DNA of 6,917 nucleotides from JAHHLP01 sp041609895. GTDB lineage: Bacteria; Bacteroidota; Rhodothermia; Rhodothermales; JABDKH01. A program made the translations under genes and the position numbers. Every line of letters starts with the position of its first letter. The stretch's first letter is position 1. The notes below the pieces were generated by a model, which had not been told where the DNA came from, did no database searches, and was given only the letters and a program-made list of their open reading frames with translations. Below are positions 1-5,272 of this stretch, piece after piece. The stretch covers positions 1-6,917 of the forward strand of contig JBFIPX010000180.1 of the NCBI GenBank assembly GCA_041609895.1, read 5' to 3'.

Positions 1-488
1 AGAAAAACGCCGCCCTTCGTTTCTATGTCGTATTCCAGAAGCACTTCAAGGAGCTCGGCCCGCTTCTTTTCAACGCGCGACTGCGAGGTCCACCACGAGA
101 ACGTCAATGTCGCAAGCTTGCGTGGAGGCACCGTGGTGAACTCGATGGCCTGACCATCCGGCGTGGGTGCATCCTCAGGGTTCATGTCTTGTGGAAGGAT
201 GAACGACATCTTCTCGTCAGTAACCACGGGAGCTGTCATTGACACCGTCTCTCGTTCCTTGTTCTGTCCAAAAATGTAGGAGGCCAGAACTCGGAATGAT
301 GAGTTGTCGGTGTTGTACGCAGTCGAGATCCAGGTCTGTTGTTTGTATTGCCGAATCTCCACCCGCGACGAGAGTTCTCGGACTACTTCATAGGGGGGTC
401 GCTCCGTGGAGTAGATCACGTACACTCCCCAGCCCGTCCAAAGGGTAAGCACCACAACGGCAACGATTATGACCACCTTGCCAATCAT
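1..488 (-). CDS. SOUL family haem-binding-like protein, membrane-anchored, 3' end outside window
   Basis: The minus strand has an open frame from an ATG at 488 to the window edge: 162 codons, no stop, C-terminus missing. Residues 4-26 form one hydrophobic segment (KVVIIVAVVV and onward), best read as an N-terminal anchor or uncleaved signal. From about residue 33 the protein looks like the SOUL/HBP family: YEVVRELSSRVEIRQY, then FRVLASYIFGQN (65-76), TVSMTAPVV (81-89), MSFILP (94-99), and the VPPRKLATLTFSW segment (120-132) with a downstream KKRAELLEVL helix. SOUL proteins bind haem or related tetrapyrroles in some eukaryotes; the role of bacterial members is mostly unknown, so haem binding is inferred. 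The ATG is the first start after an in-frame TAG 9 bases upstream; the Shine-Dalgarno is weak. The gene is divergent from the ABM-domain gene. The family call is confident, the function is not. Confidence 0.85.
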   Translation of the reverse strand, partial: MIGKVVIIVAVVVLTLWTGWGVYVIYSTERPPYEVVRELSSRVEIRQYKQQTWISTAYNTDNSSFRVLASYIFGQNKERETVSMTAPVVTDEKMSFILPQDMNPEDAPTPDGQAIEFTTVPPRKLATLTFSWWTSQSRVEKKRAELLEVLLEYDIETKGGVF

Positions 489-511
489 TTCAATGACCTA
501 TAATCTTACTC

Positions 512-539
512 TTGACGGCCGCGACTTAGCGGCTATCAC
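512..539 (+). promoter_or_regulatory. Candidate sigma70-type promoter for the ABM-domain gene
   Basis: TTGACG (512-517) and TATCAC (534-539) are spaced by 16 bases and match the -35 and -10 consensus at 5 and 4 of 6 positions. Transcription would begin near 546, giving a leader of about 45 bases before the ATG at 590; this would leave out the GTG at 545 as a start. A second, less well spaced candidate lies just upstream: TTGCCA (478-483) and a perfect TATAAT (499-504), with only 15 bases between. Both are judged by eye only. Confidence 0.35.
513..538. repeat. Imperfect inverted repeat between divergent SOUL and ABM genes
   Basis: GCCGC (518-522) and GCGGC (529-533) form a perfect 5-base inverted repeat around a 6-base centre. 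After one mismatch pair and one G-T pair the symmetry resumes with TGA (513-515) and TCA (536-538), giving 8 Watson-Crick pairs over 26 bases. The dyad covers nearly all of the -35 to -10 interval of the candidate promoter, so an operator is the natural reading, but a chance GC-rich repeat is possible. No regulator gene is adjacent within the window. Confidence 0.4.
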
Positions 540-589
540 TTCTCGTGATGGCGCTGCCACACTTGTCCAACCACAAGTTCGCTGTTGAA

Positions 590-898
590 ATGAAGAAGTA
601 TGGCGTTATCGGTAGAATTTTCAGCGTGCCAAGGAAGCGTGACGAGCTCGTCCAGATTCTCCTTCGCGGCGTGTCGGAAATGCCCGGGTGCCTAAGCTAT
701 GTTGTGGCACGGGACCCGGACGACGACAATGCCCTGTGGATCTCGGAGGTGTGGGAGAGTAAGGAGGCCCACGAGGCGTCACTTTCGCTTCCGTCCGTTC
801 GGGAGGCAATCGCGGAGGGTCGACCGCTGATCGCGCGTTTCGGAGAGCGGTTCGAGACGGATCCGGTAGGCGGGCACGGGCTGGTGGCGGCGTCTTAG
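590..898 (+). CDS. ABM-domain protein, putative quinol monooxygenase (YgiN-like)
   Basis: A 102-residue protein of the antibiotic biosynthesis monooxygenase fold (dimeric alpha-beta barrel), about the normal length for a single-domain member. The first strand is KYGVIGRIFSVP (3-14), followed by the RDELVQILL helix (17-25), SYVVARDPDDDNALWISEVWES (36-57), then KEAHEASLSLPSVREAI (58-74). His61, after the WISEVW strand, sits where the family has a conserved His. Such proteins act without cofactor on quinols or aromatic polyketides, or are uncharacterised; the substrate cannot be read here. The frame is open further 5', with a GTG at 545 and ATG at 548. I prefer the ATG at 590 because family members begin almost exactly at MKKYG and the upstream 15 residues look non-conserved. 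No start has a clear Shine-Dalgarno. The C-terminal tail after about residue 90 is not part of the fold. Confidence 0.85.
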   Translation: MKKYGVIGRIFSVPRKRDELVQILLRGVSEMPGCLSYVVARDPDDDNALWISEVWESKEAHEASLSLPSVREAIAEGRPLIARFGERFETDPVGGHGLVAAS

Positions 899-940
899 CC
901 GCACCGAACGTTCCTCATCGCGACTTATTGGGAAACCTAT

Positions 941-980
941 TCGCGCTTGACAAACTCGACCGCGTGTAAGTGAAGCGCGA
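941..980. repeat. Inverted repeat overlapping a perfect TTGACA upstream of the methyltransferase
   Basis: TCGCGCTTGAC (941-951) and GTGAAGCGCGA (970-980) are inverted copies matching at 10 of 11 positions, eight of them consecutive, separated by 18 bases. The left arm runs into a perfect -35 hexamer, TTGACA (947-952), but no good -10 lies at 16-18 bases: the nearest are TAAGTG and TGAAGC, both poor. The right arm ends 18 bases before the methyltransferase ATG. It could be a two-half-site operator or a leader hairpin that affects translation. The repeat is plain in the sequence; its function is inferred. Confidence 0.5.
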
Positions 981-998
981 CAAGAGACACGCATTAGT

Positions 999-1805
999 AT
1001 GGCTCAATTTTTTGGCAAAGACTACGCCGGGACGCCACCGCAGAATTACGAACGCTTCTTTGTGCCGGCCATTGGTGCGCCCCTGGCAGCGGACCTTCTG
1101 GAGGTGGCCGCGCTTTGCCCCGGAGAAAGGGTTGTGGACGTTGCCTGTGGTACAGGTGTAGTAGCGAGGCTGTCGGCAGAGGTCGTTGGAGACTCCGGAA
1201 GCGTTGTCGGAGTGGACGCAAATCCAGGTATGCTCGCAGTGGCGCGATCGGCAGTTATCTCGAAGCGACCTATCGAATGGCATGAAGCGAGTGCCGAGAG
1301 CATGCCCCTGCCTGACGCCACCTTCGATGCTGTGCTGTGTCAAATGGGTCTCCAGTTCATGGCGGACAAGCGTGCGGCCTTGCGCGAGATGGGGCGGGTC
1401 CTTGTACCCGGGGGCAGGCTGGTTCTTAACGTGCCCGGACCCACTCCGAAGCTATTCCGCGTCTTGGCGGAGGCCCTCACGAGGCATGTCAATCCCGACG
1501 CGGCGATGTTTGTAGAAAAGGTCTTCTCGCTGCACAATGAGGCCGAGATCAAAGCTCTAATCAGCGATGCGGATTTCAACGACGTTTCCGTGAGGTCAGA
1601 TATCAAACAACTGCGCCTGCCGGCACCAGACGAATTTCTTTGGCAGTACCTGCTGAGTACGCCGCTCGCGGCAGGGGTGGTACAACTGGATGACCAACGC
1701 CGCAGGACACTCGAAAAGGAAGTCGTAAACAGATGGGCCGACTTCGTGACAGATAATCGTCTGGCGCTGGAGGTGCGCGTCGCAATCGCGACTGCTGTCA
1801 GGTGA
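999..1805 (+). CDS. Class I SAM-dependent methyltransferase
   Basis: A 268-residue, single-domain Rossmann-fold methyltransferase of the UbiE/Methyltransf_11 type. Motif I, the glycine-rich SAM loop, is VVDVACGTG (45-53). The acidic residue that binds the ribose hydroxyls is Asp73 in VVGVDANPGMLAVAR (69-83). The motif II region is EASAESMPLPDATFDAVLCQ (96-115), and the motif III region is RVLVPGGRLVL (133-143). The C-terminal part (about 150-268) carries the helical cap that usually sets the substrate; it has no signature I recognise, so substrate and product are unknown. The ATG at 999 fits the usual N-terminus, where a short helix precedes the core; the Shine-Dalgarno is weak. It is complete, 100 bases downstream of the ABM gene and 61 bases upstream of the ADP-ribosylglycohydrolase gene. 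A quinone-pathway role shared with the ABM protein is possible but not supported by more than proximity. Confidence 0.88.
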   Translation: MAQFFGKDYAGTPPQNYERFFVPAIGAPLAADLLEVAALCPGERVVDVACGTGVVARLSAEVVGDSGSVVGVDANPGMLAVARSAVISKRPIEWHEASAESMPLPDATFDAVLCQMGLQFMADKRAALREMGRVLVPGGRLVLNVPGPTPKLFRVLAEALTRHVNPDAAMFVEKVFSLHNEAEIKALISDADFNDVSVRSDIKQLRLPAPDEFLWQYLLSTPLAAGVVQLDDQRRRTLEKEVVNRWADFVTDNRLALEVRVAIATAVR

Positions 1806-1866
1806 GTATCAGTCCTGGGTGCGTCGCGCCTGATCCAGTCGCACGATTTTCAAGCATTTGTCCAAA

Positions 1867-3315
1867 ATGATAGCCCGCAAGGCTTACCCGCTGCTTACCG
1901 CCGCTTTGATCGCTGCAGGACTTCTCGTCATTTCAGGATGTGGCGAAGGGACGCCATTGCCGGCGAGTTCCGATGCAGATCGCTTCGATCCGTTGGTCGC
2001 CGCCGGCGACGCCGACAACCCACAGCAGTTCGTGATCTCGCTTACCGAATACGCCGATCGATTTCACGGCTTCTGGTTGGGGCAGAGCCTCGCAAACTGG
2101 ACCGGACTCATTACCGAGATGGACAAAATCGGGGGCGCCGGAAAGGACGGCCGAGGGGCCGGATTCTATACTCGTGAGAATTGGGGAGGGCCCGACGAGC
2201 CCAATATCTGGGGAGCCGCCCATCTCGACGCGCTGTCAGAAACCATTGACTTCTACTTCGTCGCCGAGGGAGGGGTTTGGGGAGCGGACGATGACACGGA
2301 CATCGAGTACCTCTACCAGTACATCACCTACCATAGCGAGGCTGCACGCCTCACAGCCGAACAGATCCGCGACGGTTGGCTTGCGCACATCTATTCCGAC
2401 GACAACACGCCCTTTGTCGATGAGCACGGTGCTCCGGAGAATTACCTCTGGGTTTCCAACCAGACGGCACACGATCTCATGAAGGAGGGACTCTTGCCGC
2501 CCGAGACGAGCGGTTCCGGGGTTAACCCGGACTGCGAGATGATCGACGCGCAGCTCACGACCGAGATCTTTGGTCTGTTTGCGCCCGGACGGCCCGACGT
2601 AGCGCTTGACCTGGCCTACCTACCGATCCGTACGACAGCTTGTGAAGAGGCGGTCTGGATTGCTGAGTTCTACGTGATCATGCACGCGCTTGCATCCGTT
2701 GTCCGGCCGGAGTGGAGACGGCAAGATCAACTTCTATGGATGGCCGAGCACGGCCGAAGACGCTTGCCGAATGGGAGCTACGCCGCAGGCATGTACGATC
2801 TCATTCGCGCTCTACATTCGGAGGGTATTCCGTGGGAGGCCGCCCGTGACTCGCTGCACGAGAAATACGAGGTTCGGCAAGAGGATGGCTACGATTTGCC
2901 GTCCAGAGATCCGGTGTGCCATGGGTGCTTCGCCTCGGGGATAAACTTTGGTGCGAGCCTCGTGAGCCTCTTCTACGGGGAGGGAGATATCAAAGAGACG
3001 ATCAAGATTGGAGCGCTTGCTGGATGGGATTCCGACAACCCCACGGCGACATGGGGCGGGCTGCTCGGTTTCATGCTCGGCAAGGAAGAGCTGGAGCAAG
3101 CGTTTGGCAGGACCTTTGCCGATCGCTTCCATATCCACCGGACGCGTGGCGGCTTTGCCTCGGACATCGACACCTTCGACAACATGGCGCAGATGGGTGT
3201 GTCCATCGTTGAACGCGTAGTGCGAGAAGAGATGGGTGGAAGGGTGGATATGCATGGTGGACACTGGTACATACCGAACAAGTGGGCCGCGATTCGTCCG
3301 TCAGATAGTCGATAG
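1867..3315 (+). CDS. ADP-ribosylglycohydrolase family lipoprotein
   Basis: A 482-residue protein with a lipoprotein signal peptide: basic start (MIARK), hydrophobic stretch 8-22, lipobox ISGC with the acylated Cys at 25. Residue +2 is Gly, not Asp, so by the enterobacterial Lol rule it would go to the outer membrane. The mature part resembles ADP-ribosylglycohydrolases: FHGFWLGQSLANWTGLITEM (66-85), the acidic cluster DDDTD (141-145) and WDSDNPTATWGGLLGFMLG (387-405). In the family, paired acidic motifs of this sort hold two Mg2+ ions that act on ADP-ribose linked to protein, DNA or small molecules. The divergence is large, so the hydrolase activity and substrate are inferred. A CHGC motif (351-354) lies just before the second metal motif. 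The ATG at 1867 has no clear Shine-Dalgarno; an in-frame TTG at 1858 would add three residues. It appears to be monocistronic or follows the methyltransferase by 61 bases. Confidence 0.82.
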   Translation: MIARKAYPLLTAALIAAGLLVISGCGEGTPLPASSDADRFDPLVAAGDADNPQQFVISLTEYADRFHGFWLGQSLANWTGLITEMDKIGGAGKDGRGAGFYTRENWGGPDEPNIWGAAHLDALSETIDFYFVAEGGVWGADDDTDIEYLYQYITYHSEAARLTAEQIRDGWLAHIYSDDNTPFVDEHGAPENYLWVSNQTAHDLMKEGLLPPETSGSGVNPDCEMIDAQLTTEIFGLFAPGRPDVALDLAYLPIRTTACEEAVWIAEFYVIMHALASVVRPEWRRQDQLLWMAEHGRRRLPNGSYAAGMYDLIRALHSEGIPWEAARDSLHEKYEVRQEDGYDLPSRDPVCHGCFASGINFGASLVSLFYGEGDIKETIKIGALAGWDSDNPTATWGGLLGFMLGKEELEQAFGRTFADRFHIHRTRGGFASDIDTFDNMAQMGVSIVERVVREEMGGRVDMHGGHWYIPNKWAAIRPSDSR

Positions 3316-3332
3316 AGTGAGGCTGGGCGCGA

Positions 3333-3359
3333 GCAATCAATCGAGACGATTTATATTGC
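3333..3359. repeat. Hairpin-forming inverted repeat downstream of the lipoprotein gene
   Basis: GCAAT (3333-3337) plus AATCG (3339-3343) pair with CGATT (3347-3351) plus ATTGC (3355-3359). This gives ten base pairs with a 3-base AGA loop and a 1-by-3 internal loop. It begins 17 bases after the lipoprotein gene stop. The T-rich stretch that follows is interrupted (ACTTTGTGTTTT), so an intrinsic terminator is only weakly supported. The right arm overlaps the candidate -35 of the next gene, so an operator is equally possible. Confidence 0.45.
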
Positions 3360-3384
3360 AATACTTTGTGTTTTAAAGTACATT
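3356..3384 (+). promoter_or_regulatory. Candidate promoter for the 190-residue membrane protein
   Basis: TTGCAA (3356-3361) and TACATT (3379-3384) are separated by 17 bases; each matches consensus at 4 of 6 positions. The element lies in the most AT-rich stretch of the window (about 3350-3390), some 60 bases before the chosen start. Weak by eye, but supported by local base composition. Confidence 0.35.
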
Positions 3385-3430
3385 AAGTTTCAGGTCGATA
3401 ATGGAATGTAAGCGAGAATCGAAAGGTATC

Positions 3431-3435
3431 GGAGG
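3431..3435 (+). promoter_or_regulatory. Shine-Dalgarno that fixes the start at 3443
   Basis: GGAGG lies 7 bases before the ATG at 3443. The frame is open upstream to an ATG at 3401, but that start has no such site, so the shorter protein is preferred. Confidence 0.75.
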
Positions 3436-3442
3436 CCACGAA

Positions 3443-4015
3443 ATGGCAGAAGACCTGACAGCACGAGATACCCGGGGCGGAAGCCGAAGGATGATAGTCT
3501 GGGGAGTGGCGGTGCTAGCGATCCTGTCGCTACCACTTATTGCAATGCAGTTCACCGACGAGGTCGCCTGGGGCATCTTGGACTTCGTTGTCGCCGGCGC
3601 GCTACTGCTCGGAATCGGTTTTGCTTACGAGCTTTCCGCCCGGACTACGAACAATGTCGCCTACCGGATTGGAGTCGGCGTCGCACTCGCGGCAGCTTTC
3701 CTCCTGACATGGATCAACCTTGCCGTTGGCATCATCGGGAACGAAGAGAATCCTCTCAACCTGATGTATTGGGGCGTTATTGCGATAGGAATCATTGGGG
3801 TTATCCTCGCCCGCTACGAACCGCTCGGGATGGCTCGTGCCATGTATGCTACGGCGGCAGCTCAGACATTGGTTGCCGTGATCGCCATGTTCTCCGGATA
3901 CATCTCCTTTGTGCTGACCGTATTCTTCGTAGCGATGTGGCTCATGTCAGCCTCGCTATTCAGCAAGGCGGCACGGGATGGATCCGGTGAGGCATCCAGA
4001 CACGGTACCGAGTAA
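3443..4015 (+). CDS. Integral membrane protein of unknown function, six predicted helices
   Basis: A 190-residue protein made almost wholly of hydrophobic segments: about 17-35, 41-64, 74-98, 105-123, 130-150 and 154-173. The N-terminus (1-16) and C-terminus (174-190) are hydrophilic, so with six helices both would be on the same side; Arg15 and Arg16 before helix 1 suggest the cytoplasmic side. A short polar connection, GNEENPLNL (99-107), sits between helices 3 and 4, and ARYEPLGMARAMYATAAAQ (123-141) links helices 4 and 5; these are the parts I would expect to be conserved. I recognise no catalytic motif, transporter signature or enzyme family. It stands alone: 127 bases from the gene before it and 272 from the one after, with its own candidate promoter and a good Shine-Dalgarno. 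The coding call is secure; the function is unknown. Confidence 0.85.
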   Translation: MAEDLTARDTRGGSRRMIVWGVAVLAILSLPLIAMQFTDEVAWGILDFVVAGALLLGIGFAYELSARTTNNVAYRIGVGVALAAAFLLTWINLAVGIIGNEENPLNLMYWGVIAIGIIGVILARYEPLGMARAMYATAAAQTLVAVIAMFSGYISFVLTVFFVAMWLMSASLFSKAARDGSGEASRHGTE

Positions 4016-4162
4016 CGCCTCCGACGTCCCACACCGAGTCGTCGATACGGTAAGTTGACAGCCTTTGGCACGCCGATTCGACGGTAAGCGCCGTGTCTAC
4101 TGACCGCACTGACTACTGCCGTGATGCTTGTCGAAAGCGAGCGCTGGATGTATCAAAGCGGA

Positions 4163-4190
4163 TTGAGTTATTTTCCTCAGCAAGAATAGT
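4163..4190 (+). promoter_or_regulatory. Candidate promoter in the 272-base gap before the VOC gene
   Basis: TTGAGT (4163-4168) and AATAGT (4185-4190), 16 bases apart, each match consensus at 4 of 6 positions, with the VOC start about 95 bases on. The rest of the gap (4016-4287) holds a perfect TTGACA at 4055-4060 with no usable -10, a short dyad CCGTC-TT-GACGG (4252-4263) and the Shine-Dalgarno at 4275-4279. I see no gene in it; a 21-codon frame from 4122 has no support. Confidence 0.25.
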
Positions 4191-4287
4191 GGGAGATGCA
4201 CGGCTTGATGCGCCCCTCTCTTCTCGACGAAGGTCCCCTTAAATATTTGCGCCGTCTTGACGGGGCAGGTGCACGGAGGTAGCCAGC

Positions 4288-4632
4288 ATGCAAGTCCAAT
4301 ATCTCGAAATCGTGACCCCTGATGTAGACGGCGTATGCGCAACCTATGCGCAAGTTCATGGCGTAACGTTCAGTGAACCGGAGCCCGGACTGGGGAACGC
4401 CCGCACGGCCTCGCTGCCTGATGGGGGCAAGATTGGCGTACGAGCACCCATGCATGACGCTGAAGAGTCAGTCGTTCGCCCATACCTGCTCGTCGACGAT
4501 GCCGAAGCGGCTGCCAAAGCCGCAGAGGAAAGCGGCGCGGAGATTGCGCACCCGCCAATGGAGCTCCCGGGTCACGGCACTTTTGCGATCTACATTCAGG
4601 GTGGCATCCATCATGGGATTTGGCAGCGCTGA
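4288..4632 (+). CDS. VOC superfamily protein (glyoxalase/bleomycin resistance/dioxygenase fold)
   Basis: A 114-residue protein with the paired beta-alpha-beta-beta-beta layout of the vicinal oxygen chelate fold. Module one is YLEIVTPDVDGVCATYAQVHG (5-25) through GGKIGVRAP (46-54). Module two is RPYLLVDDAEAAAKAAEESGAE (64-85), then PMELPGHGTFAIYI (90-103) and GIHHGIWQ (106-113). The length fits a single-chain, dimer-forming member. Metal ligands are not where glyoxalase I has them: the first strand has Tyr5 and Glu7 where His is common, and the last strand has HHGIWQ in place of the usual Glu-bearing ending. Metal binding and catalysis are therefore uncertain; a binding or resistance role is as likely. 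The start is firm: GGAGG at 4275-4279 lies 8 bases before the ATG. It precedes the acetyltransferase gene in the same direction. Confidence 0.85.
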   Translation: MQVQYLEIVTPDVDGVCATYAQVHGVTFSEPEPGLGNARTASLPDGGKIGVRAPMHDAEESVVRPYLLVDDAEAAAKAAEESGAEIAHPPMELPGHGTFAIYIQGGIHHGIWQR

Positions 4633-4659
4633 CTGCGACGCCTCGGCGCGGCTGTTTTT
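4624..4659 (+). terminator. Possible intrinsic terminator at the VOC gene end
   Basis: CAGCGC (4624-4629) can pair with GC-G-GCTG (4648-4654, one bulged G), and five T residues follow directly (4655-4659). The stem overlaps the last codons and stop of the VOC gene, and the enclosed loop is long. The T run is clear, the hairpin only moderate, so read-through into the acetyltransferase gene is plausible. Confidence 0.25.
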
Positions 4660-4768
4660 GCACGGATCCAGATGAGCGGCAGTTTTCATTACGCAACAGC
4701 CGTCCATAGTAACAGACCGACTCGTCCTTCGCCGTTGGCGACCGGAAGACCGAGAACCATTCGGAAAA

Positions 4769-5254
4769 ATGAACGCGGACCCGCGTGTCATGAAGTATTT
4801 CCCTGCCACCCTCACACGAGAGGAAAGCGATGCTTTAATCGACCGAATCGAAGCAGAGTTTGAATCCAACGGCTTCGGCTTCTGGGCGGTGGAAGTTGTT
4901 GGTGTTGCCGGCTTTATAGGCTTCGTGGGACTTTCGGTCACCCGCTTTGAGGCGCACTTCACGCCCTCCGTAGACATCGGTTGGCGCATCGCGGCCGAGC
5001 ACTGGAACAACGGCTTCGCGACCGAAGCAGCTCGGGCCACTCTCCGTTTCGCGTTTGACTCATTGCAACTTGACGAGGTCGTTTCGCTGGCCGTTTGGAA
5101 TAATTGGCCTTCGAGGAGAGTTATGGAGAAGATTGGGATGACTCACAATGCCGAAGACGATTTCGACCACCCCGACCTGCCCGGGGGACATCCGTTTCGC
5201 CGCCACGTGCTTTACCGTATAGTACGTGGGAAAGTGCCTGCAAGAGAATGCTAA
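4769..5254 (+). CDS. GNAT family N-acetyltransferase (RimJ/RimL type), 5' end doubtful
   Basis: The frame from the first ATG gives 161 residues: MNADPRVMKYFPATLTREES (1-20), the core strands FGFWAVEV (36-43) and FIGFVGLSV (49-57), the acetyl-CoA-binding segment IGWRIAAEHWNNGFATEAARA (70-90), and SRRVMEKIGM (115-124). The usual Gly-x-Gly of the pyrophosphate loop is Asn-Asn-Gly here. RimJ-type enzymes move an acetyl group from acetyl-CoA to an amine; the acceptor is unknown. RimJ-type proteins have a first strand before MNADPRVM, and this is present in the same frame upstream: TDRLVLRRWRPEDREPFGK (4712-4768). The frame is open back to a TGA at 4673, but no ATG, GTG or TTG precedes the strand, only ATT (4688) and ATA (4706). 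The gene may start at a rare codon, have lost its ATG, or be frameshifted from an ATG at 4672. The next gene starts 18 bases after the stop. Confidence 0.8.
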   Translation: MNADPRVMKYFPATLTREESDALIDRIEAEFESNGFGFWAVEVVGVAGFIGFVGLSVTRFEAHFTPSVDIGWRIAAEHWNNGFATEAARATLRFAFDSLQLDEVVSLAVWNNWPSRRVMEKIGMTHNAEDDFDHPDLPGGHPFRRHVLYRIVRGKVPAREC

Positions 5255-5272
5255 CCCGACGCACGATTCATC

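Noticed and set aside
239..448. A 69-codon plus-strand open frame over the SOUL gene
   Set aside because: The minus strand there encodes unmistakable SOUL family motifs; this is the antisense shadow.
915..1343. A 142-codon open frame on the minus strand over the methyltransferase 5' end
   Set aside because: It covers the SAM-binding motifs of the real gene in antisense and has no sensible protein pattern.
2812..3264. A 150-codon open frame on the minus strand within the ADP-ribosylglycohydrolase gene
   Set aside because: Fully antisense to a gene with clear motifs; no family resemblance.
4055..4082. Promoter based on the perfect TTGACA at 4055-4060
   Set aside because: No hexamer near TATAAT occurs 15-18 bases downstream, and the VOC start is more than 200 bases away.
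4122..4187. A 21-codon small gene in the gap before the VOC gene
   Set aside because: No Shine-Dalgarno, no hydrophobic or other recognisable pattern; frames this short are expected by chance.
4468..5040. A 190-codon open frame on the minus strand across the VOC and GNAT genes
   Set aside because: It is antisense to two recognisable genes, crosses their boundary, is rich in Arg, Ser, Lys and Pro without domain pattern, and has no Shine-Dalgarno. It is a product of GC-rich codon bias on the other strand.
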